Positions 38,201-50,200 of a DNA stretch of 64,000 nt are shown here, piece after piece (positions within the stretch are counted from its first letter, which is position 1; every line of letters starts with the position of its first letter). The notes under the pieces are model-generated. The model was given only the letters and a program-made list of their open reading frames with translations. It was not told the origin of the DNA and did no database searches. Made by a program: the position numbers and the translations under genes. This stretch comes from Formicarius rufipectus (Eukaryota; Chordata; Aves; Passeriformes; Formicariidae), in the NCBI GenBank assembly GCA_013399695.1, contig VXAU01000928.1, forward strand, positions 108,815 through 172,814. The letters are read 5' to 3'.

Positions 38201-41200
38201 NNNNNNNNNNNNNNNNNNNNNNNNNNNNNNNNNNNNNNNNNNNNNNNNNNNNNNNNNNNNNNNNNNNNNNNNNNNNNNNNNNNNNNNNNNNNNNNNNNNN
38301 NNNNNNNNNNNNNNNNNNNNNNNNNNNNNNNNNNNNNNNNNNNNNNNNNNNNNNNNNNNNNNNNNNNNNNNNNNNNNNNNNNNNNNNNNNNNNNNNNNNN
38401 NNNNNNNNNNNNNNNNNNNNNNNNNNNNNNNNNNNNNNNNNNNNNNNNNNNNNNNNNNNNNNNNNNNNNNNNNNNNNNNNNNNNNNNNNNNNNNNNNNNN
38501 NNNNNNNNNNNNNNNNNNNNNNNNNNNNNNNNNNNNNNNNNNNNNNNNNNNNNNNNNNNNNNNNNNNNNNNNNNNNNNNNNNNNNNNNNNNNNNNNNNNN
38601 NNNNNNNNNCCTCGCTGCCGGCATTGTCCGGGATGAATAGCGGCTGTGGCCGGGGGGGAATCCCATACCCATCTCGTGGGGTCACGCTTTCACCCCCTGC
38701 CCATCCCGGAGGGCCACCCCTTCACCCCCTGTCCATTCCCGGAGACCACCCCTTCCCCCCGCTGCCCGTCCTGGGGGGGCAACCCCTTCACCCCGTGCCC
38801 TGCCCGTCGAGGGACCCGCCCGCCCTGCTCCGGCTGCTGCCCCCCGCAAATGGACTCGCGGCGCGTTTGGGGCGCAACCACCTCTCGTGAAGAAAGAAAA
38901 TGACAAGGAAGAAAAAGGGAAATTGAAGAAAAACACCCTGGCCTTCAAAGAACAAAACCAAGAAAAAAAATTAAAGGGGAGAGGGGGAGAAAGCAAAAAG
39001 GAAAGGTGGGGGAGGGGGAGAAAAGGAAAGCTAAAGTGCAAGCCCCGGGATGTGAATCCCTCCGGCGTGCCCTTTTCTTGCCGGAGCTGCAGTCAGTGCC
39101 TCGTGGGACGCCGGCATCGGCCCGGTGTGGGGTTCGGCGCTCTGGGCACACACAGCCATGCCCGGTGCCCGTTCCTGATTCCCGTGCCCGACTCGTTCCT
39201 CCTGCAGGGTTTTCTGGACAAACTGAGTTTGGGGAGCGCTACCTGCCTCTTTGTTTTCACAGCACGGGGCTCTGTGAAGCAGCAGTGATAGCGGTCAAGG
39301 ATGGTTTCTCTTGGCCATGGCCCTCCTGTGCTGAACAGCATCATCCATGGTGGGCAGACAGGGACTGGGAAGGGGTCCTGTCCTCAGATCTCCCATGGAA
39401 TCAATTTGGAGTGTGTCTTCAGGTCCCTCTGGGCACGGGCACCCTGAGCCTGACTGAGGGGCAAGGACTGTGCTGGCCACTGGCATTGGCAGTGTGGGGC
39501 TGGTTGATGGAGCAGCTTTGCTGGCATCTGTGTTCAGAAGGATTCCTCTGCGGTGGGGCTGTCCCAGTAAGGAGAGGCTGCTGTGGGGTCAGCTCCAGCT
39601 CCAGGGGAAGCTGCTTACAAAGGGAGATCACTGGAGCTGTGTGGCCAGAGACCTCTGCATGCCCAAGCCAAGATCTGAGATTGTTCAGGATCGTCTCCTT
39701 TTTAAACATGGAGGAGAACAGCCTAACACCTCCTTGCAGATTTCTGTACGGGGTTTAAAGCTGCTGTCTCACGTGGTTGGAGAAATGAGGATGCAGGACT
39801 GCTGGCCAAGCCACCAGGACTGCACATGTCCTAGTTGGGGCAGGGTGATGGATCAATGTCACGCCAGATCTTGGGGGACACAGGAGCTCATGGGCAACAT
39901 CTTGAGGTCGTGGGTTGGCACCACAGTTTGACCTCTGGGATGGACTTACTGCCTCCCAGCCCAGAAATGCCAGCAACTTGCAGCAGCTGGGGGATTAAGA
40001 TGGGAAGGGAAGCAGCGATGGGGGCCCTGAAACATCCATCTCCTGTGAATAGGAGAACCAGGAGGGGTGAGCCGCAGAGAAGCCTTCCGGGGAGGGGAAG
40101 CACACAGAGGGGGGTGGGAGGACGGAAGCGCACGTGGCAAGCGGGAGCAGCTCGACCTGTGCATGATGATGTGTGCCCATGACTTGTTGACTTGTGCCTG
40201 TGGCTTGGAGTGCCAGAGCAGGAATCACTGTCTTCTTTTTCTCAAAAAATGGGTTTCTTTCCCACCTGAGTAAAAGGCTTCAAGCCTGGAGCATCTGGTG
40301 TGCTCAGGAGGCACCTGGCCACCTCTCTGATGGCTCTTGGGTGGATTTGGTCTAATGAAGCATAGTTAAACATACTCTGCTATTTCTGAGTTGTGTTTGT
40401 TGGCACAGAGGTGGAAATGCAAGCTGAGAAGGAAACATAACTGGTTGGTAGGTGGGCCTGGGCTAGTGTCCAACCTGAAACTGTAGCCCAGTGCCCAGGG
40501 ATGTGAGGGACAGACTCCAGTTCAGGCCTGGCAGTGCCAGCCAGGTGCAGATGAATGCAATTGAATAACAGGAATGTCCCTTAGTTACAATTTGGGGCTG
40601 CAGGGCCTGCAGCAGTGGCTCTGTGTGCCAGGCTGAGCCTTCCTCCAGGGTGCTGGATGCCCCCCCAAGTTTCAGGCCAAGATGTGCCTCACATTCCCAG
40701 GTACCCACACATCCCTGTGGGACCACATGGACCTGCAGTGTTCAGCACTGGGGCAATGACTGGGCAGCTGAAAAAAACAGCAGCGCCTGGGCCATGCTGG
40801 GTTTACATCCAGTCCTGGCTTTGCTGAGTCCCTCCCTCCTGACTCCTCCTGTCCCCTCGGAAGGGAGAGCTGTGGCTTTGCCACCTCCTCCGCAGGTTGG
40901 ATCCGTTTCCATAGCTTGTGGTCACTGGCTCCGTGTGCCAAGGGAGGGGCCCCAGAGGCTGCGCGTGCTGCAGTCCTGCCGGCCAGCTGTGCTTAACCAG
41001 CAGCTATAAATTCACTCCTTACATCTAAAAATGTCTCTGTTACTCCCCACAGGCGCAATTTTCTAAGATAGCTGCTCCCAAAAATCAAAAGGTTAGTTGG
41101 CCCACACTGCTCCTTTGAACACTTCTGTGGATGCTCAGCTGCCCAGGAGGCGGTTCTGCTTTCACACCCTGGTACACCACTGTTCTCTGATCTGAACCTT

Positions 41201-44200
41201 CTCTCTGTGTTCGCATAAACATATCCAACAGATCTGGAGGCCCGTGGTGTTTCCAGTGTCTGCTGTGTGGAGGAAAGGCGAGTTATCCACACAACAATGT
41301 CCTGGTCTTCTGGGTGCTTGTAGCTTGTAGCTCTGCACAAGTGGTTACCAAAAGGTGGCTAATGCTTGTCACTCCAGGATCCAAGGCTTGTTTCTTGGAT
41401 TTACCATGTAAACAGTAGCAATTTGCCATTGATTGCACGTACATCTCTGGAGTTTACCAGTGGTTTGGATTTGTTCATAGGTGGCCATGGCAGAGGTGCA
41501 GCCTCCTGGCCTCTCTCCAATTGCTCTGTGCAACTGCTGAGGACCAGGTCTAAGGCCAACCCCACTCCAGTATCAGCTCTCCTCTCCCAGATCACCACCT
41601 CCCCACTCCTTGTGCATCACTGGAGCAGAACATGGAGCTGCTGGGTCTAGCCAGTTCAGCCTCTGTGAGGGTTCTTTGACCTTTGCATGTCTGCAGTGCA
41701 AACACCAGTCTCCTACATATCCCTACCCCAGATCCTCAATGAGGATTGCCAGCTCCCATGTTCAGGTTCAAGTGGACTGCCCTTGCACCCCCTTGCCTGC
41801 AGTGTCCTGGGCTGTGGCAGCTGTGTGACATCAGTGGAGCATCTCTGAGCCCTCAGTTTGCTGCAGCCCCTCGCTAAGCCCGTCCCACGGCCGCCCGCGC
41901 ACGATGTCCAGCTGGCCGAAGAAGCAGGAGGGTCCCCAGGGAGTTCCCAGAGGCTTCCCTCCCCATGGGGTGCCTTTCATCTGCTGCTTCACAGATGTTG
42001 GCTTTGGCTCGTGTCTGACATGCATCAATTATAGTGCAACAGCCTGGAGTCTTTGGCAAAATCAACTTTGGAGCAGCTGTCCTGAGTCAGCCCGTGCCTG
42101 AGCTGGAGCTCTGGCCCTGTCTTCACTCAGTGCAGTGCTGCTCTGACTGTCTCGGTGCCCACGTGGAGGGTTTTCTTGGCAGAGGTGGTCTAAATATGAC
42201 ACAAACACACCTTCCCATGTGCTTCATGTTTACCCAGGACCACCTGAGTAGGAGAGAGCTGCAGGCTCTGGGCCCCATCAGCAATGCAGTGGCCCCTCAT
42301 GGAAGGGACATCAGCCAGGTTATGGTGACACTGGTGGAAGCAATGGCATATGAGGTCTGATCCTGCTTTGCCAGGAACTCGGTGGCCATGGGAAATTTCA
42401 GATAGTAATTAGGTGTTTATTAACCCATCCCTCTTTGCAGTGCTCCTGAAGGGTCAGCTCAGTTGTTTAGCACCACAGGATTGGCACCATCCCCACAGAG
42501 AGCACAGTGAGTCAGACAAGTCCAGGATCTGCTCATGATGCATCCCAGACATCCACCGCTCTGCTCCAATTTATTTCTAGGCTCTCTCTATCTGAGACAA
42601 GTGACTCCTGGGAGTGTTCCCTTCCACCTGGCACATCATCTCTGTGTGCCTATGCTGCAGAGTGCTCCTGCAATTTGACTGCATGCTGCCAGTGCTGGCA
42701 CAAACCCCTTGGGGCCAAGTGGGATCCTGGGGTCCTTGCTAAAAAGAAAAGACCAGCTCAGTGCTGGGAAGCTGAAGAAAAAAATTACAGGTTTGGGTGG
42801 TGTCATTTCCCTTGGGAGTCTGTCTGCCGGTGCTGCTGGTGCATTGGTGTCTTTGCACCCCTGCAGTCCTGCAGACACTCCTAGTTGCAAACTATTGCCT
42901 TTTGTTGTGTTTTTCCCCTGGGAGGGCTCAGGTGCCGGGTGCTTTCCCCAGCAGATGAACCGAAGCAGTGTGGGCTGCACTGCTGGTGGTGCTGCTCGAG
43001 CACATCCAGGGCAGCCACGCCTGCGTGTTCCATGTGACAAACCGCTGCCTGCCATTGCCTTGTGCTTCCTGTGGCTTTGTTCTGGCTGGAAAGTCCTGAG
43101 CCCTCCTTCTCCCACTGGAAGCAACATGGTGAGGCAGCACAAAGTGTCTGCTCCCCATGCTGAGGACAGGTTTGCCTGCCAGTCCCCTGCCCAGGGAGGA
43201 GTCAGCCCCTCTGCACACTGCTGGCTCCTGCTGACCTTCAGCAGCCAGAAGGTGCTGGAGATGCTCCTGGCCTTTGCTCTGTTTAATTTTTTAATTTCTC
43301 TGTGCATGCTGCTGCACCAGTGTCCCAGTTTGCTGTCCCATCCTGCGGGGCAGGGGCACTTTGTGCACACAAGTGGTGCTTGGAGGAGTTAAAACCATTG
43401 CGTAACCCAGCGTGGCTGCTGGTGGCAGCATATTTTCCACATGATTTACTTGTCATTTTATTTTCCTAGGGTTATGTAGGAATTTTTAATTTTTTTTCCC
43501 CACTTTTGGCTTTGCCATTTTGGAAGGGAGCTAATTTGGGATTTGTGGTGAGGCCTCTGGCACACTGGGCTGGTTGGCATTGCACGGGGCAGTGTGGCAG
43601 CACGTTTCCAGCTGTGCAGTGTCCCTGGGAGGAGTGAGATGCTTCCATATGTGTCAGCAGCAGTGTGAGTAACACTCAGCCCAGGACTGATTGTTGGAAA
43701 AAAGTGTTCAACGTGCCCCAACAGTCTTTGGGATTAGTTCTAGATTTGGTTTTCTTCTTATTTTTACATTTTTTTTTCTGCTTGGTCTATATTGAGCATG
43801 TGGAAATGCACTGTGCTCTCAGGAAGAGAGTGGTTCTGCCTCACAGACCCCAGCAGGCTCCAGTCTGATGTGGCCTGTCATCAGAGGAGAAAGAATGCTG
43901 GGCTTGTGTTTGGAGGAGCCCCTCTAGCCCAGCCTCATTTCTACAGAGAGAAGGAGGGAGAGAAAACGAGGCAGCAGAAATAAGAGCAAAAGTAACTAAG
44001 ACCAGAAATAACTGGGGTGAGCAGAGTGCTATTTCTGTCTGGAGGGATGAAAACTTTGCAATAAATCCCTTGCAAAGAGTAATGTTTTCATTAAAAATAA
44101 TAAATTATTGATAAAAATAAGCATTGCAAACAGCTGAACAATATAATGCCCACTTAAGCTGGTGGTTAAGGACCAGGCACTGAGCAGCAGCAGTCTGGGG

Positions 44201-47200
44201 TGGAAAGGGCTCTTAGAAATGTGTTTTCCTGTAGCCTCCCTCTCCATGCCTGGACCAGAGGAGTGTGCTGCATGTGGCTGATGCCTCCAGGAGCTTGCAG
44301 GGACCAGGCTGACCTTGTGCCCGTGCTGCCTTCAGGATATTTCCTGTATCCAGGATATTTGCTGTATCCAGTGGAGCAGCTGGGGCTGGGTGGGAGTGTG
44401 GTCTCCCTGTAGCACATCAGGCAGTTTGTCCTTCCTGGCAGCTGATGCTCCTGCCTGGTCCTTGGGGGAGTGGTTGGTTCCCTGTTTTTGTTCCAAAGCT
44501 TTTGACTGAGGCAGTATTTGTACATTTGCTTCTTCTGAGTTGCTTTGCTAACCTGGGACATGTTGCAGGGAAGACAAGGACTCTGTCTCTGTGTGACACC
44601 AGTGGGTTTGGGTTTCCGGGGTGAATATCAACAGAATCAGAGTGAGATCACAAAATCTTCGTGGCTGTGTGGGTGTTGTCTGGCACAACGCATTTTGATG
44701 CAAATGTGTTGGGTTTTCTGCAAGCCCAAGTCCAGCCAGCAGTCTCTGATCCACCTCAGCTGGAGCTCGAGGAGGGCACATGTCAGTAGATGCCAAAGAC
44801 TTCTCTCTGACTGCAAAGTTATCCAGTTCCCCAAAAGGTGACCATGGGGCATTCACACCAGCAGTCTGCACAGTGCTGGAATTCCAGTGGTGTGGAGGAG
44901 CTGGAGGCTGTGTAGGTCTGCCAGCCTTCAGCAGCAGTGCCTGGGCACAGGGCTGTGGTGCTAAAAGCCTTTGTCACTCACTAATCAAACTCCCAGATGT
45001 GGGCAGAGGACTCTCTGGGTGCTGAGTCCTGCTCCATGGCATCAGATCAGCTGCTGTGGGACCCGGTGTGCTTGCACCCCCTGCAGCAGCATCCCTTTGC
45101 TGGGGCAGGTTTGGGGAAGTGGGCAGGAAGGGGCATGAAGGGGCAGCTTGGCCTCTTGTCCTGTAAGGCTGCAGAGGTGGGGCAAAACGTCTTAAGTTTA
45201 AAATAAAAACCCAAACCCAAAGTACATCTTCTGTGTTCAGTTTTTGGTGCAAAGCAACTGGAAGGAGAGGAGAGGTGGCCAAGCTCAGCTGTGCTTTCCC
45301 TGATGGATTTCAGCTCTGGGAAAGGCACTGGGCTGCAAAGCAGGGGTTGGAAAGGGGTCTGCCCTGTGCTCAGCCACCTGCTCCACGGCCATCGGGTCCT
45401 TGGGAGAATCCAGTAAGAAGGGAATTCTCAAACTGAATGTCATTAAAGCTTAAGGAGGTTCTTGTGGGAGAACACCCAAGCTAGGAGCATTGGAAGAAAC
45501 AAATGGAGAAGACCAGGACAGCAGACGCCTGAACCTCGTTAAATTAGAGACCTTTTAGAAATGGAAGGCTTTGTACGAGTTCTCCTTTAATATGTACCCA
45601 GCAAATGAAACTGTTACAAGTTACCGCACCTGAGCTGGACTGCCCCGCCAGCCCCACCCCGGTCCTGACCCCATTGGCTGTGTCCCCTGTCCCTTCCCAC
45701 CCCTGGGGCCCTGTCTGTCTGTGACCCTTCCCTCCCTCCATTGGCTAACCGAGTTCCCTCACCACCCCCCTGAGGTTTATATAACCCCCTTGTTACTTTA
45801 ATTAAAGGCTCTTCACCACACCAACCTCAGGGGTCTTAGGTGAGTATCTGTACCACCTTCAGCACAGGGTTTTCCACCACGGGCCCAGGGTCCAGAGGCT
45901 GTGAGGAGCCGGTCCCCACGGTCAAACCCCTGTCAGGTTCCCACATGCCTCCTCCTCTTTCTCAGCCTTCTGGTGCCCCCGAATTTCCCCTTTGGGCTCG
46001 CACTCACCTCCCACTTCACACGCCGCAGGCATCTCCTCTGATTCCCCGCAGCAGCCGGGTGTGTTTGGCATCCCCGAGGAGCAGCCGCCGGGTGTGTTTG
46101 GCGCTGCCTGCCACCCCTGACCAGCCTCTCTCTTCGCCCGCACAGGTCCAGAGGCAGTTCCCAGCCACGCACCCGGCATGACGGACGCTCCGCGGGATGC
46201 CGGCCCCAAACCGGCGGCGCCGACGAGGCCGGAGAAGCCGGCGGCGGACTTTGGCTACGTGGGGATCGACGCCATCCTGGAGCAGCTGAGGAGGAAAGCC
46301 ATGAAACAGGGCTTCGAGTTCAACATCATGGTCGTGGGTGAGTGTGTCGGGTTTGCTAAGCTCCCCACCAAACACAGCTGTGTGCCAGCTAGCTCTCCTC
46401 ACCCCACTCCCAACAAAAGGAAAAAACAACTAGAAAAAAGCAAAGTTAGTAAAGGAATATATATATATTTATAGATATTTTATATATATACAGCTAAATA
46501 CTATGTACATGTAATTCAACAATCCCAAACACCCCTCAAAAGGGAAAAGGGGAAGGGGAAAAAGGACCAAAAAGGGTAAAAACAAAACAATCCCACTCAA
46601 TCAAATCCCAGGAATTAATTAAATAGAACAGTAACACAGGAAAGATCTCACCAACTTCCCTTAGGAGAAGTGAGTGCCTTCCCTCCTGTGTTGGCAGAGA
46701 CAACAGCTCTCAGCCAGGCCTGAGCTCAGAGAGGTAAGCCAGACCTAAACACCGAGAGCTGCTGGCTCCGTGTCCACCCAACAAGAGAGAGAAGAGAAAA
46801 AGAAAAAAGACAGACAGGAAACTCCCTCCTGTCTTTATACACCTGATTACGTAAGGGAATGATATGGAATACTTCCTTGGTTTTGTATCCCGGTTTCTAG
46901 GGAAGGCCTACAGACAAACTACCACAGTGAGTTGTTCCCCTGTGCCGGCTGCTTGCGCTGTCCCCCGATGATGTTTGTCCTCCTCGGGCTCAGTGCTGGG
47001 GTCTCTGCCTTCGGGGGCAGCAAACTCTGCTCCCAAGGAGCTGGCTTGAGCTCAGCTGTCCTTAAAGCTGTCAGTGTGATGTGGCCCACGGTCCTGTGGC
47101 TCTTTCCGCATCTTGGGGTGCGTTATCTGTAGTCTTGTCCCAGAGGGGAACGCCTTGAGGGACGTCAGGACTCACAGGAGCTCCCTTGCCAGCTCTCCTG

Positions 47201-50200
47201 GGAGCCCTGCCCTGGTCTGAGCAGTCAGAGGGCATGTTAAGGGCTCAAGGGGGCTGCATTGCTGCTGGTATACCAGAACCCTCATATTTGCTGTTATTTT
47301 CCAGCAATTTGGATAAAATTCCTGCTCATGAGTTTTCTTGTATTCAGGCAGCCATGCTACAAATACCGGAGAAGAAATGCCAAAACCACTGATTTGCTGG
47401 TGGGAATAAAGACAGCAGGAGGGGTTTGCATAGCTTGGTCATTCAACTTGAGAGGCTTTTGCTGCTGGTGGCTCCTTTGTGGGCCTGCAGGGTGGCAGAG
47501 GGGGGATTAAAGTGTCCCAGAGGGTGCCCACGTGCAGAAAGGGAGTGGTGGGTACTTGTGTGTCCAAATCCTGCTGCCTTCAAGCTCCTCTTCGTTTGCT
47601 TTCCCAGGCTGCAGGGTGGCTGGGATCAAGGAGCTTTATTTCAGCCAGAGGCCACTGACTGCATTGCTGCTGCTCTGGCTGCAGCTTTGGCTGTGGGATC
47701 TGCACTGCAGCAGCCCCTGGTCTCCCAGAGCAAGGGGTGGTACCAGCTGCCCATCAGCAAAATGCTGGGTGTACGGGACAGCTGGGCAGGCACTGTGGGA
47801 CACCAGGCAAGGAGGAAAAGGGAAAACAAATAAGTGTTCTTTGCTTTGTTTCAGCTCTTAGAGTCTGTTCTGGTCCTGTGGAGCCTGTTATGGGAGCTGG
47901 GCTGTGCTCCCTGGGGTTGGGCTTGGCAGGCAGCAGTTCTCCCTGTCTCCATCTCCCATGGGAGCTGCAGGGAGATGAGGAGAGTAATGCCCAGGCCATG
48001 ACCAGTGGTGTGCTAATGGGGCCTCACCATCCCTCATTCTCCTGGGAAGAGCTGTGTAAGGCTCCTCTTCATGCAGGGATACCTGTGGAGTGTCCCAGGG
48101 GGTATCCTGGGGGTCTGCCTGCGGTTACAGAAGGGCCTGACCCAGAGTTTGCTAATTCTGTTAAAGGTATCAGTGTGCTGTGACCTCCCAGAGAGCTCTG
48201 CTGATGCTCTGCCTTTTCCATTTTTACATTTTCATTCCCTCTAGAGGGAGGGCACCCCAGGCTGCCTGATATCACATCAAGCCTGGTCACTGCAGAACCA
48301 GTTATTGTGAGATATTTTAACAAATCCAGCTCTTCACTGCTAACAGAGCAGCATTCCTGGGGCAGAGGGATCGCTGCACTGGTCCTGAGAGCCCACAACT
48401 GAGGTTGCCTGAGCCGAGCCCCCATTTCCCTGCCAGAGGAGGCTCCCATGCTTCAGCACCTCAGCTTTCTGCCGTGCAGATGTGCAGGGACGTTCAGGAA
48501 AGGGGTCTGGCTTTGCTTTGGCAGCTCTGTGTGTGGTATGAACGCCCATGCTGCAGTGCTGGAAAACATTGTTCTCCCCTTGGCAGGCACTGGGCTTGCT
48601 GTTTACAGGCTGGGGAATTCATGGCAGCATAAACAAGTGGAGCTCTGGCCCTCCCAGAAGACACAGGAGGGGTGTGGGAGGAGCAGCAGCTCATGGGGTG
48701 CCCCTTGGGAAGGGGGTGCTGGGCTGGGAGGCAGCAGCCAAGCCCTCACCCTGCTGTGCTTCTCTAGGGATGGTCAGGCTGTGAGGGATGAGTTTAGCTC
48801 CCTTATTCCCATCCAGTTTAGGATGCAAGTCCTTGCCTTGAGATTGTTACAAGCCCTGTTTTACTGTCAGGAGATGAGGGGAGGGAGGAGAGAGGTGAAT
48901 TCTCCTGCAGGGGAGGGAGGAACTGAGTGTTGCTGCCATGGGAGGGTCACTCTACACGGTGTCCTTGTGATGGGGCTTTGTAGAAATCCCCTGCCCTGTG
49001 TACCAAGGCCTCTGTTCAAAAAGGTTTCACCAGCCCAGCCAGATCTCTGAGAGGGGGCTGTGGTCTGAGGTCAGCTTAGCCCCTTGTCCTGTAAGGCTGC
49101 AGAGATGGGGAAAAATATCTAAATTTAAAATAAAACCCCAAAGTACATCTTCTGTGTTCAGTTTTTGGTGCAAAGCAACTGGAAGGAGAGGAGAGGTGGC
49201 CAAGCTCAGCTGTGCTTTCCCTGATGGATTTCAGCTCTGGGAAAGGCACTGGGCTGCAAAGCAGGGGTTGGAAAGGGGTCTGCCCTGTGCTCAGCCACCT
49301 GCTCCACGGCCATTGGGCCCCCTGGTGCAGCCACATCATCGCTCAGCCAGGTCAGCCTGTGGCCATGGTTCAGATGGGGACATCACATCCATGGCAGCTG
49401 TCACCTCTAATCCCATTCCAGGCAGTGCAGCTCCAGCAGTTTGGACAGGCATGGATGTAGAGACCTGCTGCCTGGAGCTCTGGCAGTGTCACCCTGCTTT
49501 CAGCTCTCCCAGGTGCTCCATTTAATGGTGAGCAGTGGGGCAACAGGAGCTTTGCTGTGGCTCTCCGTGCCCAGCTCCAGGTTGTTTGTTCTTGGCCCTA
49601 TGTTTTCAGGCAGCAGAGAACTGGGAGCACCTGTCCCCAGCCTGATCCATGTGTTTCTCTTACAACCCAGCAATGACAGGGTTTGCCTGCTCTGGATTGC
49701 AGTGTGTCATTGGTAATGTTGTAAACTCAGCCCTAAATTGCTGTTTAATCAGGGAGTGGAGTGATGCCAGGAGGTGATTCCCAGTGCTGATGTGTTGCTT
49801 GGCCCTACAGTTGGCTTTGGCAGCGTGGATGGGTCAGGGACCTAAAGGACATGGGTGAAACCCTTGCTGACTCTGCTTAGAGACACTCTGCAGCAAGGGA
49901 CATGCTGGTGGCAATGCCATGATATCTGGCTGCAAATGTCTTGGCAGAATAGGGCTGAAGGGGCCCTGTGGCATGTGCAGTATTTCCAGGGGGCACAGAA
50001 TATCTTCCCTGAAGCCAAGTGTCTGCTCCCTGGTTTTTGAGCAGTTGCTCTGTTTTCTTTGCTGTGGAAAAATTCTTCTCCAGGCTCCTGGGACAGTTGG
50101 TCTGGAGAGCAGAGAGCTGCTGGTGTCCATTCTCCACAGATTGGCCTCAGCTCTGGGATATAAAGCATGAAAATGCTTCCCTCTAAAAGCTGTTTTTTCT

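Larger units (their letters stand above)
37970..38881 (+). promoter_or_regulatory. SEPTIN9: Second CpG island, interrupted by assembly gap; candidate promoter
   Basis: GC-rich, CpG-dense sequence lies on both sides of the 38199-38609 gap: gggccccgcagggccgggcc and cgaagcaacttcccgggaag before it, and ctcgctgccggcattgtccg after it. A (GGA)n run abuts the gap. Island size and location in the intron of a multi-promoter gene suggest another alternative promoter. No first-exon donor is clear in what is visible, and the critical part may be in the gap. Confidence 0.45.

Noticed and set aside
37641..38890. Open frames of 215-343 codons crossing the N gap
   Set aside because: They rely on translating undetermined bases.
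45428..45925. 6-bp match tcaaac flanking 45434-45919 as target-site duplication of the upstream LTR-like element
   Set aside because: The enclosed segment would end in cgg rather than CA, and a 6-bp match over 500 bp is easily chance.
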